This document shows positions 24,596 through 31,710 of a stretch of DNA of 41,949 bases, piece by piece. Within the stretch, counting starts at the first letter, position 1, and each line of letters begins with the position of its first letter. Both the position numbers and the translations under genes were made by a program. The notes under the pieces were generated by a model, which did not search any database, was not told where the DNA came from, and saw only the letters and a list, made by a program, of their open reading frames with translations. The stretch comes from Companilactobacillus musae. GTDB lineage: Bacteria > Bacillota > Bacilli > Lactobacillales > Lactobacillaceae. The DNA lies in assembly GCF_003967595.1 (NCBI RefSeq), contig NZ_BIFW01000006.1, positions 1-41,949 on the forward strand, in the 5' to 3' direction.

Positions 24596-24624
24596 TTTTT
24601 GAATTTCCTGGAACATGTTATAAT
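24596..24624 (+). promoter_or_regulatory. Promoter of the lipoprotein gene at 24656
   Basis: TGTTATAAT (24616-24624) is an extended -10 box with no good -35 box 17 bp upstream. It is about 30 nt before the start codon. Confidence 0.6.
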
Positions 24625-24655
24625 TCACGCAGTACTTATATGGAGGAATTTGGAA

Positions 24656-25537
24656 ATGAAAAAAGCATTATTACTCGTAACAACCGGTCTAGCACTGGTT
24701 CTAGCTGGCTGCAGTAATTCTTCATCGTCAAGCAAGAGTAGTGACAACAGCAATACTTACAACACAGAAATGACTAAAGGTAACGACGCTGTTAATGACA
24801 AAAATTACTCAAGGGCTGCTGATCACTTCGAATCAGCCGTCAACGCTAAGAAGACAAATAAAGCAACTGCTTACGAAAAACAAGCTACTAACTTGGTTAA
24901 AGCTAAGAAATTGATGAATCAACGTCAATTCGCTACTGCTAAGAAAACTTTAACTTCAGTTAAGAACCAAGATAACGGCAATAAGAAGATGACTAATCGT
25001 GCCGAAACACTTTTGAAGCAAGTTAAGAAGATCCAATTGAACCGTAACAACTTCAAGATGGACATCAAGAATGCTAAGACATTGATCAAGTCTGGAACAA
25101 ACGACCAAGCTCGTTCACTTTTGGAACAAGTAACTAAGTTCAAAGGTATCAAGGACAAGTATTACTCAGACCTTTATACACAAGCTAATACCTTGTTAGA
25201 TTCATTACCAGAAACATCATCTAATACAACAGCTGACACAAATACAGATACTAATAATAGTAGTAACACGTCAACTGATACGAATAATTCCAACAATTCA
25301 TCAGACGACCAAAGCAATAATCCCGCCGCTAAGGGTGACTTCGATATCGAAAAGAAAGAAGTCGGCGGCAAGGAAATCACTGACCAAGATATTGCTAACG
25401 CTAGACAACAATTAACAGACCAAGGCGTTAAGACCGTTGGTGCTTGGAGTGATAATGATATCATCCGTGCTATCAAGAATGCCCATGCCGATGGTAGAAC
25501 TACTATCAAACCTTCTGACGCTAAGGTTAGAAACTAA
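24656..25537 (+). CDS. Lipoprotein with helical repeats
   Basis: The 293-residue lipoprotein has a signal KKALLLVTTGLALVLAGC (lipobox LAGC, Cys about residue 18), then a Ser-rich linker. A helical region (about 35-175) has TPR-like units: YSRAADHFESAVNAKK, QRQFATAKKTLTSVKNQ, LIKSGTNDQARSLLEQV. A Thr/Asn/Ser/Asp low-complexity linker (about 180-225) separates a small C-terminal domain (EKKEVGGKEITDQDIANARQQL...DNDIIRAIKNAHADGR). I do not recognise the family. The ATG at 24656 has GGAGGA eight bases upstream; an in-frame start at 24599 would precede the promoter. It converges on the ATPase/TOPRIM module through a shared terminator. Confidence 0.88.
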   Translation: MKKALLLVTTGLALVLAGCSNSSSSSKSSDNSNTYNTEMTKGNDAVNDKNYSRAADHFESAVNAKKTNKATAYEKQATNLVKAKKLMNQRQFATAKKTLTSVKNQDNGNKKMTNRAETLLKQVKKIQLNRNNFKMDIKNAKTLIKSGTNDQARSLLEQVTKFKGIKDKYYSDLYTQANTLLDSLPETSSNTTADTNTDTNNSSNTSTDTNNSNNSSDDQSNNPAAKGDFDIEKKEVGGKEITDQDIANARQQLTDQGVKTVGAWSDNDIIRAIKNAHADGRTTIKPSDAKVRN

Positions 25538-25545
25538 TTATTATT

Positions 25546-25590
25546 AAAAAAGTGTCCTGAAAATCATCTGATTTTCAGGACACTTTTTAT
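25546..25590. terminator. Bidirectional terminator between convergent genes
   Basis: The perfect 15-bp arms GTGTCCTGAAAATCA (25552-25566) and TGATTTTCAGGACAC (25569-25583) have an A-run on the left and a T-run on the right. It serves the lipoprotein gene and the TOPRIM-like gene. Confidence 0.92.
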
Positions 25591-26134
25591 TTATCTCTCA
25601 AAAGACTGGCAAGAGTATTCTCAAATGGATCTTTAGATTTCTTAGAATAGTCTTCAATTGTCTTAACTAGGGCATCTGGTCTACTATTCCAAAAATCATA
25701 AACAAACTCAGGTGACTTAACATCATTCATTTTATAATATTTTTTACACCATTCGTGAGCCGGAAGCTTTTTCCCCTTTTTATCAGTCTTTTGATTCTTA
25801 AAATTATCAAAATCATTATTGTAAACAATAAACAACATTTCTATTTCTGGAGAAGTATATATATATTCGTTATATTGGAAATCATTCTATTAAAAGCTCT
25901 AAGTAGTATAAATTTTTCACTATGAGAATCCAAAATTCTAAAAATAGCGATTTGATTATCTCTAAACCCATAACCCAAATGTTCATTAGCAAAAGTTTTA
26001 CCTTTTCTACTCTTGATAATATCTTCTTCTAACATATCAGTTCTATTAAATTTCAAAAAATTGTTATCTAGTAGGACATTCATAACTGCTTTTTCAGATC
26101 CACCTTCAATAATCACGGCAATATACTTATCCAT
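25587..26134 (-). pseudogene. TOPRIM-like nuclease gene, frameshifted at a (TA)n tract
   Basis: Two abutting frames (25841-26134 and 25587-25838) are one gene out of register. The first part (KYIAVIIEGGSEKAVMNVLL, then RILDSHSEKF) has TOPRIM-like acidic motifs but runs from ...MISNITNIY into ILLQK and a stop. Removing one TA from the TA run at 25856-25866 gives NIYTSPEIEMLFIVYNN and an uninterrupted 181-residue protein ending SLLRDK. Small proteins of this kind are encoded with AAA ATPases in RloAB/AbiL/PARIS-type defence pairs. It overlaps the ATPase gene by 8 nt. It may be switched off, phase-variable or inactive; a base-call error in the run is possible. Confidence 0.8.
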
Positions 26135-27338
26135 TCAAATGTGCCCCTTCCTTATTGAAGTCAGTAACACTTTTTATAGTAGCTTTCTTCAAAGAAAGAT
26201 AAGCACCATATTCTGGAGTTGTTCCGTGAATACTATCTGATACAAATACTTCAGAACGCATCAAATCATTGCGGATATTTGTACTTGAGTACCTGATTAA
26301 GGAAACTTTGTTTAATCTTCTCGCAATATAAATTTGATCATTTCTATTCATATCATCCAAAAACTCAGAATAATGTGTAGTAAAGACTAATTTGGCGTTA
26401 TTCACATTAATGGCTGGGTCCTTAAAATAATTAATAAAAGTTCTAGCGATGGCATGATTAAAATGATTTTCAATTTCATCAACAAAAATTATGCCACCTC
26501 TTTTTAAGGTGCTTAATATCTGAGTATACAGTGAAATCCCCTTTGCAGTACCTGATGACAGATAATACTCAATTGTTGCAAAATTACGATCAGTTATCTC
26601 TTCATCTCTATTCTTAAACTTGAGTCGATAAAAAGCCTGGTTGTTGTTTAAATCATTAGTCCTTTCAATTTTCAAATATTCAATACTAGGATCTAAATAC
26701 TGTAATATCTCACTCGGTACGGCTCCTAAGTCAGAGATGAATAAATTAGTATTAGTAAAAATCGTATTATCAGTAATTAGGGGAATCTCATAACTATTTC
26801 CCTTAATAATAGTTCTAAACATAGAATCATCTGGTGCTAATACTGCCGCCACCTCAGAGCTTAGATTATCACGGTCCATAATCAAATTAGTCTTTGAGAA
26901 GTTTAATAAATTCTTCTTGCTTTCACTCACAAGCGCTTTTTTTCGATATATTCTTTCTGTTTCAATCTCTAACTTATTAGAATCAATTACAATTTCATCC
27001 TTATATATAAGCCTGTCACTACCGTATAAATAAACATCAAATTTCACTTTAGAATTGTCAAACAACGTTTCTTTTAATCTAGTTTCACTTACCGACTTAT
27101 TATTAAAAACTACTGATAGAATACCCATCATCAATTTTAAAATGGTTGTCTTACCCGTAGCATTCTTTCCAACGATAGTCGTTATATTATTCGTATAATT
27201 AGTGCCATATAAATGCATCAAGGACTCTGTATGACTTTTAGAAACTCTACTTTCCGTTAATAATGATAATTCAAGATTCTTTTCAAATAGTGGATATCCC
27301 GAAATATCTAGTGACAAAAAGCGTAATTTATTTGTCAT
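26127..27338 (-). CDS. AAA family ATPase (SMC/OLD-like) of a two-gene defence module
   Basis: The 403-residue ATPase has an ABC/SMC-type nucleotide-binding layout. Walker A is GKNATGKTT (58-66), a signature-like SSGTAKG follows, and Walker B is GIIFVDEIEN (catalytic Glu). The H-loop histidine lies in VFTTHYSEFLDD. It matches the AAA_21/AAA_15 ATPases that pair with TOPRIM-like nucleases in RloAB, AbiL and PARIS anti-phage systems. The partner gene directly follows with an 8-nt overlap. The ATG at 27338 has AGGGGTG five bases upstream; the ATG at 27356 has none. It appears intact although its partner is frameshifted. Defence is inferred from architecture. Confidence 0.82.
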   Translation of the reverse strand: MTNKLRFLSLDISGYPLFEKNLELSLLTESRVSKSHTESLMHLYGTNYTNNITTIVGKNATGKTTILKLMMGILSVVFNNKSVSETRLKETLFDNSKVKFDVYLYGSDRLIYKDEIVIDSNKLEIETERIYRKKALVSESKKNLLNFSKTNLIMDRDNLSSEVAAVLAPDDSMFRTIIKGNSYEIPLITDNTIFTNTNLFISDLGAVPSEILQYLDPSIEYLKIERTNDLNNNQAFYRLKFKNRDEEITDRNFATIEYYLSSGTAKGISLYTQILSTLKRGGIIFVDEIENHFNHAIARTFINYFKDPAINVNNAKLVFTTHYSEFLDDMNRNDQIYIARRLNKVSLIRYSSTNIRNDLMRSEVFVSDSIHGTTPEYGAYLSLKKATIKSVTDFNKEGAHLNG

Positions 27339-27356
27339 TCTTTCACCCCTTTTCAT

Positions 27357-27770
27357 AATTCAATATTATCAAAAAATAAGCTTTTTAACCATCGAAAACG
27401 TTTAAAACTCATTTTATATATTTAAATCAGCTATTTATAACAGTCTTCATACATCTTTTAAATAATAACACCATATTCCTTATAGCCTAGATTATTCCAA
27501 ACTAAACAAGCTATAATATTTAGGTTAAGCATTAATTTTCAATACCACAATTTTAATTAACAATACTAGACATCAAAAAGCTAGTCCGGAGCAACAAAGA
27601 AAGTGGGCTCAGTAGTGAAATTCTACTTAGCTCACGCAGTGAGGTTAGTAGAAGGCCAAACTTGAAGACTGTTGGCAACGCCAAAAGGCTCCAAGTCGTG
27701 CCCACTACGTTCCAGCCCAATTTTCTTTGTTGCGGAGGACGGCATCCTTAAAAAAACTCTGGAGGATAAA
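27357..27770. other. Intergenic region with divergent promoters and repeat R5
   Basis: This is the gap between the divergently transcribed ATPase gene and the anchored-protein gene. The first 220 bp is AT-rich with nothing I can name. The rest is repeat R5, immediately followed by the ribosome site of the next gene. Confidence 0.5.
27581..27747. repeat. Long-stem intergenic repeat, copy R5
   Basis: The arms around GCAACAAAGAAAGTGGGCT (27591-27609) and AGCCCAATTTTCTTTGTTGC (27714-27733) flank the family core, including AGTAGTGAAATTCTACTTAG and GTGCCCACTACGTTCCAG. It ends GGAGGACGGCATCC. It is the opposite orientation of R3a and the full-length form of R4. Confidence 0.8.
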
Positions 27771-28226
27771 ATGAGCAAGACTAAATTACAAAAGTTTAAA
27801 AATCGGTCAATTATAATTGCTTGTATCGTGGTACTGGCACTAGCATTTCTCATCCCTCAGATATATCGCAACGGTCATTCTGCACCTTACTGCTATTCTT
27901 CAGGAACTCAAATCACTCTAGAAAGTAAGAACACCCACAAGTTAAACGACTATCAAAAAAAGCAATTTACCAAAATGGCTCGCCTAGCTATCGACAAAAA
28001 AGATGGACCTTTTGATTGGAAGAATTACCAAAACGTTTCAATCAGCGTTTATAAGATGAAGAAACCTTCTGTCTACGGCATTATCTACAAAATAAGACCC
28101 GTGATCCATCAAAAAAATATCATCACAAGTTCCATCATCGTTAAACTGTCTGATCGTGATCTCAAGAGTTATCACAAATTTGAAACCAAGGACTATTCTT
28201 CTGATTTTTCCAATTTTCTCGATTAA
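27771..28226 (+). CDS. Small membrane-anchored protein of unknown function
   Basis: The 151-residue protein has a basic N-terminus (SKTKLQKFKNRS), one membrane segment (IIIACIVVLALAFLIPQIY) and an extracytoplasmic domain of about 115 residues (YCYSSGTQITLESKNTHKLN...PVIHQKNIITSSIIVKLSDRDL). I do not recognise the domain. The ATG at 27771 has GGAGG five bases upstream; the longer frame starting at 27672 lies inside repeat R5 and is rejected. Its transcript probably starts in or before R5. Confidence 0.78.
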   Translation: MSKTKLQKFKNRSIIIACIVVLALAFLIPQIYRNGHSAPYCYSSGTQITLESKNTHKLNDYQKKQFTKMARLAIDKKDGPFDWKNYQNVSISVYKMKKPSVYGIIYKIRPVIHQKNIITSSIIVKLSDRDLKSYHKFETKDYSSDFSNFLD

Positions 28227-28281
28227 TCTTCCAATAAAAAACATCGATTTTTCATAACTTTTGCCTAATCTGAAAGTATAC

Positions 28282-28318
28282 GAAACGTAATTCTAAAGAA
28301 TTAATAACGTTTCTTTTA
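28282..28318 (+). terminator. Terminator after the anchored-protein gene
   Basis: GAAACGTAATTC and GAATT...AACGTTTC form a stem with a small bulge, followed by TTTT. It is 55 nt after the stop codon. Confidence 0.6.
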
Positions 28319-28401
28319 ACTGTTCCTTAAACCCATTGCGTAATTTTGAATTGCATTATAGGTTTATTATGAACCGCAAAATAAGACGAGGAGGTAAAAC
28401 G

Positions 28402-29211
28402 ATGAAAAAGAATAAAGTTCTAATCGGCTCAGCATTAGCTCTTTTAATTGCTCCAACCGTACTGTCTAATTTGTCGCCTCAAACCGTACGTGCGGCAGAT
28501 ACATCAGAAATCGGTTTAGTAGGTACTGTCAACGGTAGCGGGGTCTTGGTCGATGACCAAGGTAATGCTATTACAAGTACATTTCTTCCAAACAATAGTT
28601 CTTGGAAGCTAGGCAGTACTAAGCAACTCAATGGCGTAACTTATTATCAAGTTGCTACCAACGAATGGATTGCTGCTAATAATTTGAATATTAGTACTCA
28701 ACAAGATGCACAAACTCAAGCAGATACTACTTATAATGATCAAATTGCTAATTCTGGACAAACCGGAACTACTAAATGGGCAGCTTCTGTTGTCAACATC
28801 CAGGGACAAGCTGTAACTGGTATCACTCTACCAGCTGGCAGTACTTGGAATATTGGTGCAACTGTTAACATCAATGGTGCAGCTTACATGCAAATCGCCA
28901 CAGATGAATACGTTGCTGTCAGTGACTTGAATATCAATTCAAACGCCACACAACAACAACCTGTTGTCGGTACAGTAGTTAATGGTCCAGCCAATGTTTA
29001 TGATACTTCGATGGATTCTTTCTCAGGTCGTCAATTACAAGACGGCTCACAATGGAAAGTCGGTCAAATGGTTCAAAATAAATATGGCTACACATTCTAT
29101 CAAGTTTCTAACAACGAATGGACACAAAGTTCAAACATGCAATTGAATCAAAATGACGCTCAACAAAATGTAACAAGTGAGCCTGAATTTGCTACATCAG
29201 TTACACAATAA
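28402..29211 (+). CDS. Secreted protein made of three SLAP-type repeats
   Basis: The 269-residue protein has a signal peptide (KKNKVLIGSALALLIAPTVLS, cleavage near TVRAADT). The rest is three SLAP-type repeats: about 35-105 (PNNSSWKLGS...YYQVATNEWIAANNL), 125-190 (PAGSTWNIGATVNINGAAYMQIATDEYVAVSDL) and 200-255 (QDGSQWKVGQ...FYQVSNNEWTQSSNM). There is no other domain, so it is essentially a wall-binding module. The ATG at 28402 has GAGGAGG eight bases upstream; an ATG at 28369 would spoil the signal peptide. It is monocistronic. It could mask or organise the wall surface; function unknown. Confidence 0.88.
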   Translation: MKKNKVLIGSALALLIAPTVLSNLSPQTVRAADTSEIGLVGTVNGSGVLVDDQGNAITSTFLPNNSSWKLGSTKQLNGVTYYQVATNEWIAANNLNISTQQDAQTQADTTYNDQIANSGQTGTTKWAASVVNIQGQAVTGITLPAGSTWNIGATVNINGAAYMQIATDEYVAVSDLNINSNATQQQPVVGTVVNGPANVYDTSMDSFSGRQLQDGSQWKVGQMVQNKYGYTFYQVSNNEWTQSSNMQLNQNDAQQNVTSEPEFATSVTQ

Positions 29212-29319
29212 TTAGGGTTAAGGATATTTATATATTTATATTTCACAATTTCTTCACATTTGGGTTATAGTATAGTAAGTGGTAAACAAGAATATTGTTT
29301 TACTGAAATATGAGAAATA

Positions 29320-29399
29320 TATAATAAACAAACTAATTAAATAACCTTCCTCCCTGATATAGAAGAAGCCTCCTGGTTCCAGGAGGCTTTTTTAATGCT
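29320..29399 (+). ncRNA. Candidate short RNA ending in the first cassette terminator
   Basis: A possible promoter (TTGTTT at 29295, TATAAT at 29320-29325, spacer 17-19 bp) is followed by about 60 nt that contain CCTTCCTCCCT and end at the terminator repeat. No reading frame is present. The C-rich stretch could pair with ribosome sites. This is a weak prediction and the segment may simply be a leader or a spacer. Confidence 0.28.
29363..29399 (+). terminator. First of two identical 37-bp terminator repeats
   Basis: GCCTCCTGG-TT-CCAGGAGGC followed by a T-run is a strong intrinsic terminator. The 37-nt sequence from 29363 to 29399 is repeated exactly and in the same orientation at 30918-30954, on the other side of the toxSAS-Panacea pair. 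Confidence 0.9.
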
Positions 29400-29482
29400 T
29401 TCAAAATTTCATATTATTGTATTACCCTTATATTTATAATAAACTAGTAACACTATTAATTTTTAGAAGGGATTTTTACAAT

Positions 29483-30142
29483 GTGTCTTTAGAAAATGAT
29501 CTAGAATCAGCAATTCTTAAAATAAATTCAGTTTACAACAAATTATCAATTGCGTATACTGGTGAAATATTTAACTTTAGAAAAGAAAAAGTAAAAGATA
29601 TTATTGACGATGATTCAATCATTAAAGATACATATCAGAATATTTTTGACAATTATAGACAATTTTTAGCAGATAATCAGCTATCATTATTTACTCTGAG
29701 TTTTGACTTAGATGATATATTTGATGATGATTTATACAAAATCAACGAAAGAATTAAAGCAGCAAATTCTATATATGAAAAACTTCGTAGATATTGTGAT
29801 AAAAAAGAAAAAGGAGATATTTCTCTTAATAAATGTCTTAATGACTTCTTTGGAATTAGGATGGTCTTCACTGATTTAATAGAAAATAAACAAAATGTCT
29901 TAAAAACATTGGAAAAGCTAAAAGAAAATAAAGTCATAAAAAGATATTATGTTCGTAATGACGGTGAATATAGTGGTATTCATATCACTTTAAATGGTAA
30001 CGATAATTTAAGATTTCCTTGGGAATTACAATTATGGGATAAGTCAAAATTTGAATCAAACATGAATGCTCATGACTTACACAAGGAAATGACAAAATAC
30101 ACAAATATACCCAAACATTACTTTACTAAAATGGAACTTTAG
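29483..30142 (+). CDS. RelA/SpoT-type toxSAS toxin
   Basis: The 219-residue protein has a RelA/SpoT nucleotidyltransferase domain in its second half (about 85-200): SIYEKLRRYCDKK, LNDFFGIRMVFTD (GxR motif), GEYSGIHITL (Y...H motif) and WELQLWDKSKF with the catalytic Glu. No hydrolase domain is present. Stand-alone versions act as toxSAS toxins that make (p)ppApp or pyrophosphorylate tRNA 3' ends. The start is GTG at 29483, ten bases after AAGGGA. An ATG one base upstream is in another frame and stops after three codons. The next gene is a Panacea-domain antitoxin, 33 nt away. Confidence 0.85.
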   Translation: MSLENDLESAILKINSVYNKLSIAYTGEIFNFRKEKVKDIIDDDSIIKDTYQNIFDNYRQFLADNQLSLFTLSFDLDDIFDDDLYKINERIKAANSIYEKLRRYCDKKEKGDISLNKCLNDFFGIRMVFTDLIENKQNVLKTLEKLKENKVIKRYYVRNDGEYSGIHITLNGNDNLRFPWELQLWDKSKFESNMNAHDLHKEMTKYTNIPKHYFTKMEL

Positions 30143-30175
30143 ATGTTAAAATATGGAATGAGGAGGTGAGATCTT

Positions 30176-30919
30176 ATGTACAAGCATTTTATAATTATTT
30201 CTGATAGCTATCAAAAAGGATCTAGAATTGGATACAAAGAAACAGAAATAAGTACAAACCGAAGTTTATTACACAAGATTTTAGAAGTTAAGGATATTTT
30301 AAAAGAGAATAATATTACTTCTTACTCAACTCATTTAATTGAAACTGATAAGCCTTCTTGGAAATCAATAATTGATTCCGATCCTTTCTTTAAAGATATT
30401 CTGACATTAAACAATATAGATGATTTTATTAAATACTCTAAAGACGAAATAACTTCAAAAGATATTGCAGAATACGTCTTTGAACGCCATCCTCTTACAA
30501 CATTGCCAATGATGAAAGTTGTCTACTATATATACTCTGATTTTCTTACGACATACAAAAAGCCATTATTCAAAAATAACTTTGTTGCATTTAAATATGG
30601 TCCTGTCGATAAAGAGCTTTGGAAAGAATATAGATATATGGGGGAAAAAAAGATAGAGCCTCTTTTTAAAAGTAAGGACGATTCAATTTCACCTGTAGTA
30701 AGTAAGCTTATCAAATCAGGAGAATACGGACACATTAAACATATATTTGATTCCTTAGTAAAAAATAAAAAGGTTTTAGATGATCCCTTCTTTTTAAAAA
30801 ATTTAACACATCAAGATGGAACTCCTTGGAGCAACGTTTACGAACCGCACGAAAACAAGGCGATAACTGATGATACAATTATAAAGTTCCATTCATCCGA
30901 AAAAAGATCATTAACTTAA
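30176..30919 (+). CDS. Panacea-domain antitoxin (DUF4065/SocA-like)
   Basis: The 247-residue protein has a C-terminal Panacea domain (about 105-240): LTTLPMMKVVYYIYSDFL, KPLFKNNFVAFKYGPVDKELWKEY, LTHQDGTPWSNVYEPHENKAITDDTIIKFH. This domain is known to serve as the neutralising partner of many toxins, including toxSAS enzymes. Residues 1-100 form an extra N-terminal region (YKHFIIISDSYQKGSRIGYKE...) I cannot name, possibly the part specific for this toxin. Its ribosome site (AGGAGGTGAG) is much stronger than that of the toxin. The stop codon overlaps the second terminator repeat. Confidence 0.85.
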   Translation: MYKHFIIISDSYQKGSRIGYKETEISTNRSLLHKILEVKDILKENNITSYSTHLIETDKPSWKSIIDSDPFFKDILTLNNIDDFIKYSKDEITSKDIAEYVFERHPLTTLPMMKVVYYIYSDFLTTYKKPLFKNNFVAFKYGPVDKELWKEYRYMGEKKIEPLFKSKDDSISPVVSKLIKSGEYGHIKHIFDSLVKNKKVLDDPFFLKNLTHQDGTPWSNVYEPHENKAITDDTIIKFHSSEKRSLT

Positions 30920-30954
30920 GAAGCCTCCTGGTTCCAGGAGGCTTTTTTAATGCT
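30918..30954 (+). terminator. Second of two identical 37-bp terminator repeats
   Basis: An exact copy of 29363-29399. The first two bases belong to the TAA stop of the antitoxin gene, so the repeat is fused to the cassette end and ends its transcription. Confidence 0.9.
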
Positions 30955-30996
30955 CAAAAAAATTCTATAATTAATTATAGAAATGAGGGTGGAAAT

Positions 30997-31368
30997 TTGA
31001 GTCTTGATAAAAAACTAAATAATGTCACACATAAAATCGATAATTTTAATGATGAAACTAAGCTAAGCTTGAAACTACATGTTGAACGTGAAATGTCGGC
31101 GCATCGTAAAATTTTGCCTAAAGGTTTATTCTACAGCGAGATTCACGAAGAAATTCAAACTGAAGTAGATCGAAAAATGGCTGATTTCACTAAAAATACT
31201 GATTTGAAGCCCAAAGAACTTTACACTTATTTGAATTCAAAATTACAAGACGATCCTACCCTTTCCAAACGTCAACTGCATTTTTTGGCATATGACCACT
31301 TGGCAAAAACTACTAACAGTAAATTTCTCAGACGAATTTTTAAAACAATGAAAAAGAGGATGAAATAA
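30997..31368 (+). CDS. Small basic helical protein of unknown function
   Basis: The 123-residue protein is predicted to be helical, with a basic C-terminus (FLRRIFKTMKKRMK). The start is TTG with GAGGGTGG upstream. I do not recognise it. Conserved-looking stretches are HVEREMSAHRKILPKGLFYSEIHEEI and PTLSKRQLHFLAYDHLAK. It shares one base with the next gene (TAATG), so the two form an operon that predates or is independent of the toxin-antitoxin cassette. Confidence 0.72.
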   Translation: MSLDKKLNNVTHKIDNFNDETKLSLKLHVEREMSAHRKILPKGLFYSEIHEEIQTEVDRKMADFTKNTDLKPKELYTYLNSKLQDDPTLSKRQLHFLAYDHLAKTTNSKFLRRIFKTMKKRMK

Positions 31369-31553
31369 TGGGGAGAATTTCTAACAAACATGCACCTAAA
31401 GTGTTCTTGAAATTTGTTATCAAGCAAATGACTGTTTTCATTACTAGTAAAGAATTTAAGAAACGTGTCATGGACTTCCTATTTAATGTCGTCGATGATG
31501 TCGTATCGTTAGCTTATGACAACGCAAAAAAATCAGAATCCCGAAAATCTTAG
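31368..31553 (+). CDS. Very small amphipathic protein of unknown function
   Basis: The 61-residue protein, MGRISNKHAPKVFLKFVIKQMTVF..., has alternating hydrophobic and basic residues and could lie on a membrane. It starts with an ATG that overlaps the previous stop codon. The last six codons and the stop form the left arm and loop of the terminator. Function unknown. Confidence 0.65.
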   Translation: MGRISNKHAPKVFLKFVIKQMTVFITSKEFKKRVMDFLFNVVDDVVSLAYDNAKKSESRKS

Positions 31554-31569
31554 GATTCTGATTTTATAT
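31529..31569 (+). terminator. Terminator that overlaps the end of the small gene
   Basis: AAAATCAGAATCC (31529-31541) and GGATTCTGATTTT (31554-31565 plus one base) form a 13-bp stem. The left arm encodes the C-terminus of the 61-residue protein and the stop codon lies at the loop. Confidence 0.85.
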
Positions 31570-31667
31570 ATATAATATTATTTTTACCGTTTAATTTAAT
31601 AAAACGATAGTCTTTCAAATAAACCTCATGTTATATCTAATTTTACCTAAAAATTGCATAAAAAAAT

Positions 31668-31698
31668 CCTTTAGACATCACATCTCGAAGTCTAAAGG
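31668..31698 (-). terminator. Terminator of the small acidic protein gene
   Basis: The perfect nine-bp arms CCTTTAGAC and GTCTAAAGG are followed by a T-run on the minus strand. Confidence 0.85.
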
Positions 31699-31710
31699 AA
31701 AATTAAAGAT

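Noticed and set aside
27672-27770. In-frame extension of the anchored protein into repeat R5
   Set aside because: It places 33 unrelated residues before a clear basic-hydrophobic anchor. The ATG at 27771 has a perfect ribosome site.
29481-29492. ATG one base before the toxin start, preceded by the same AAGGGA site
   Set aside because: It gives only a three-codon frame. The GTG frame continues for 219 residues.
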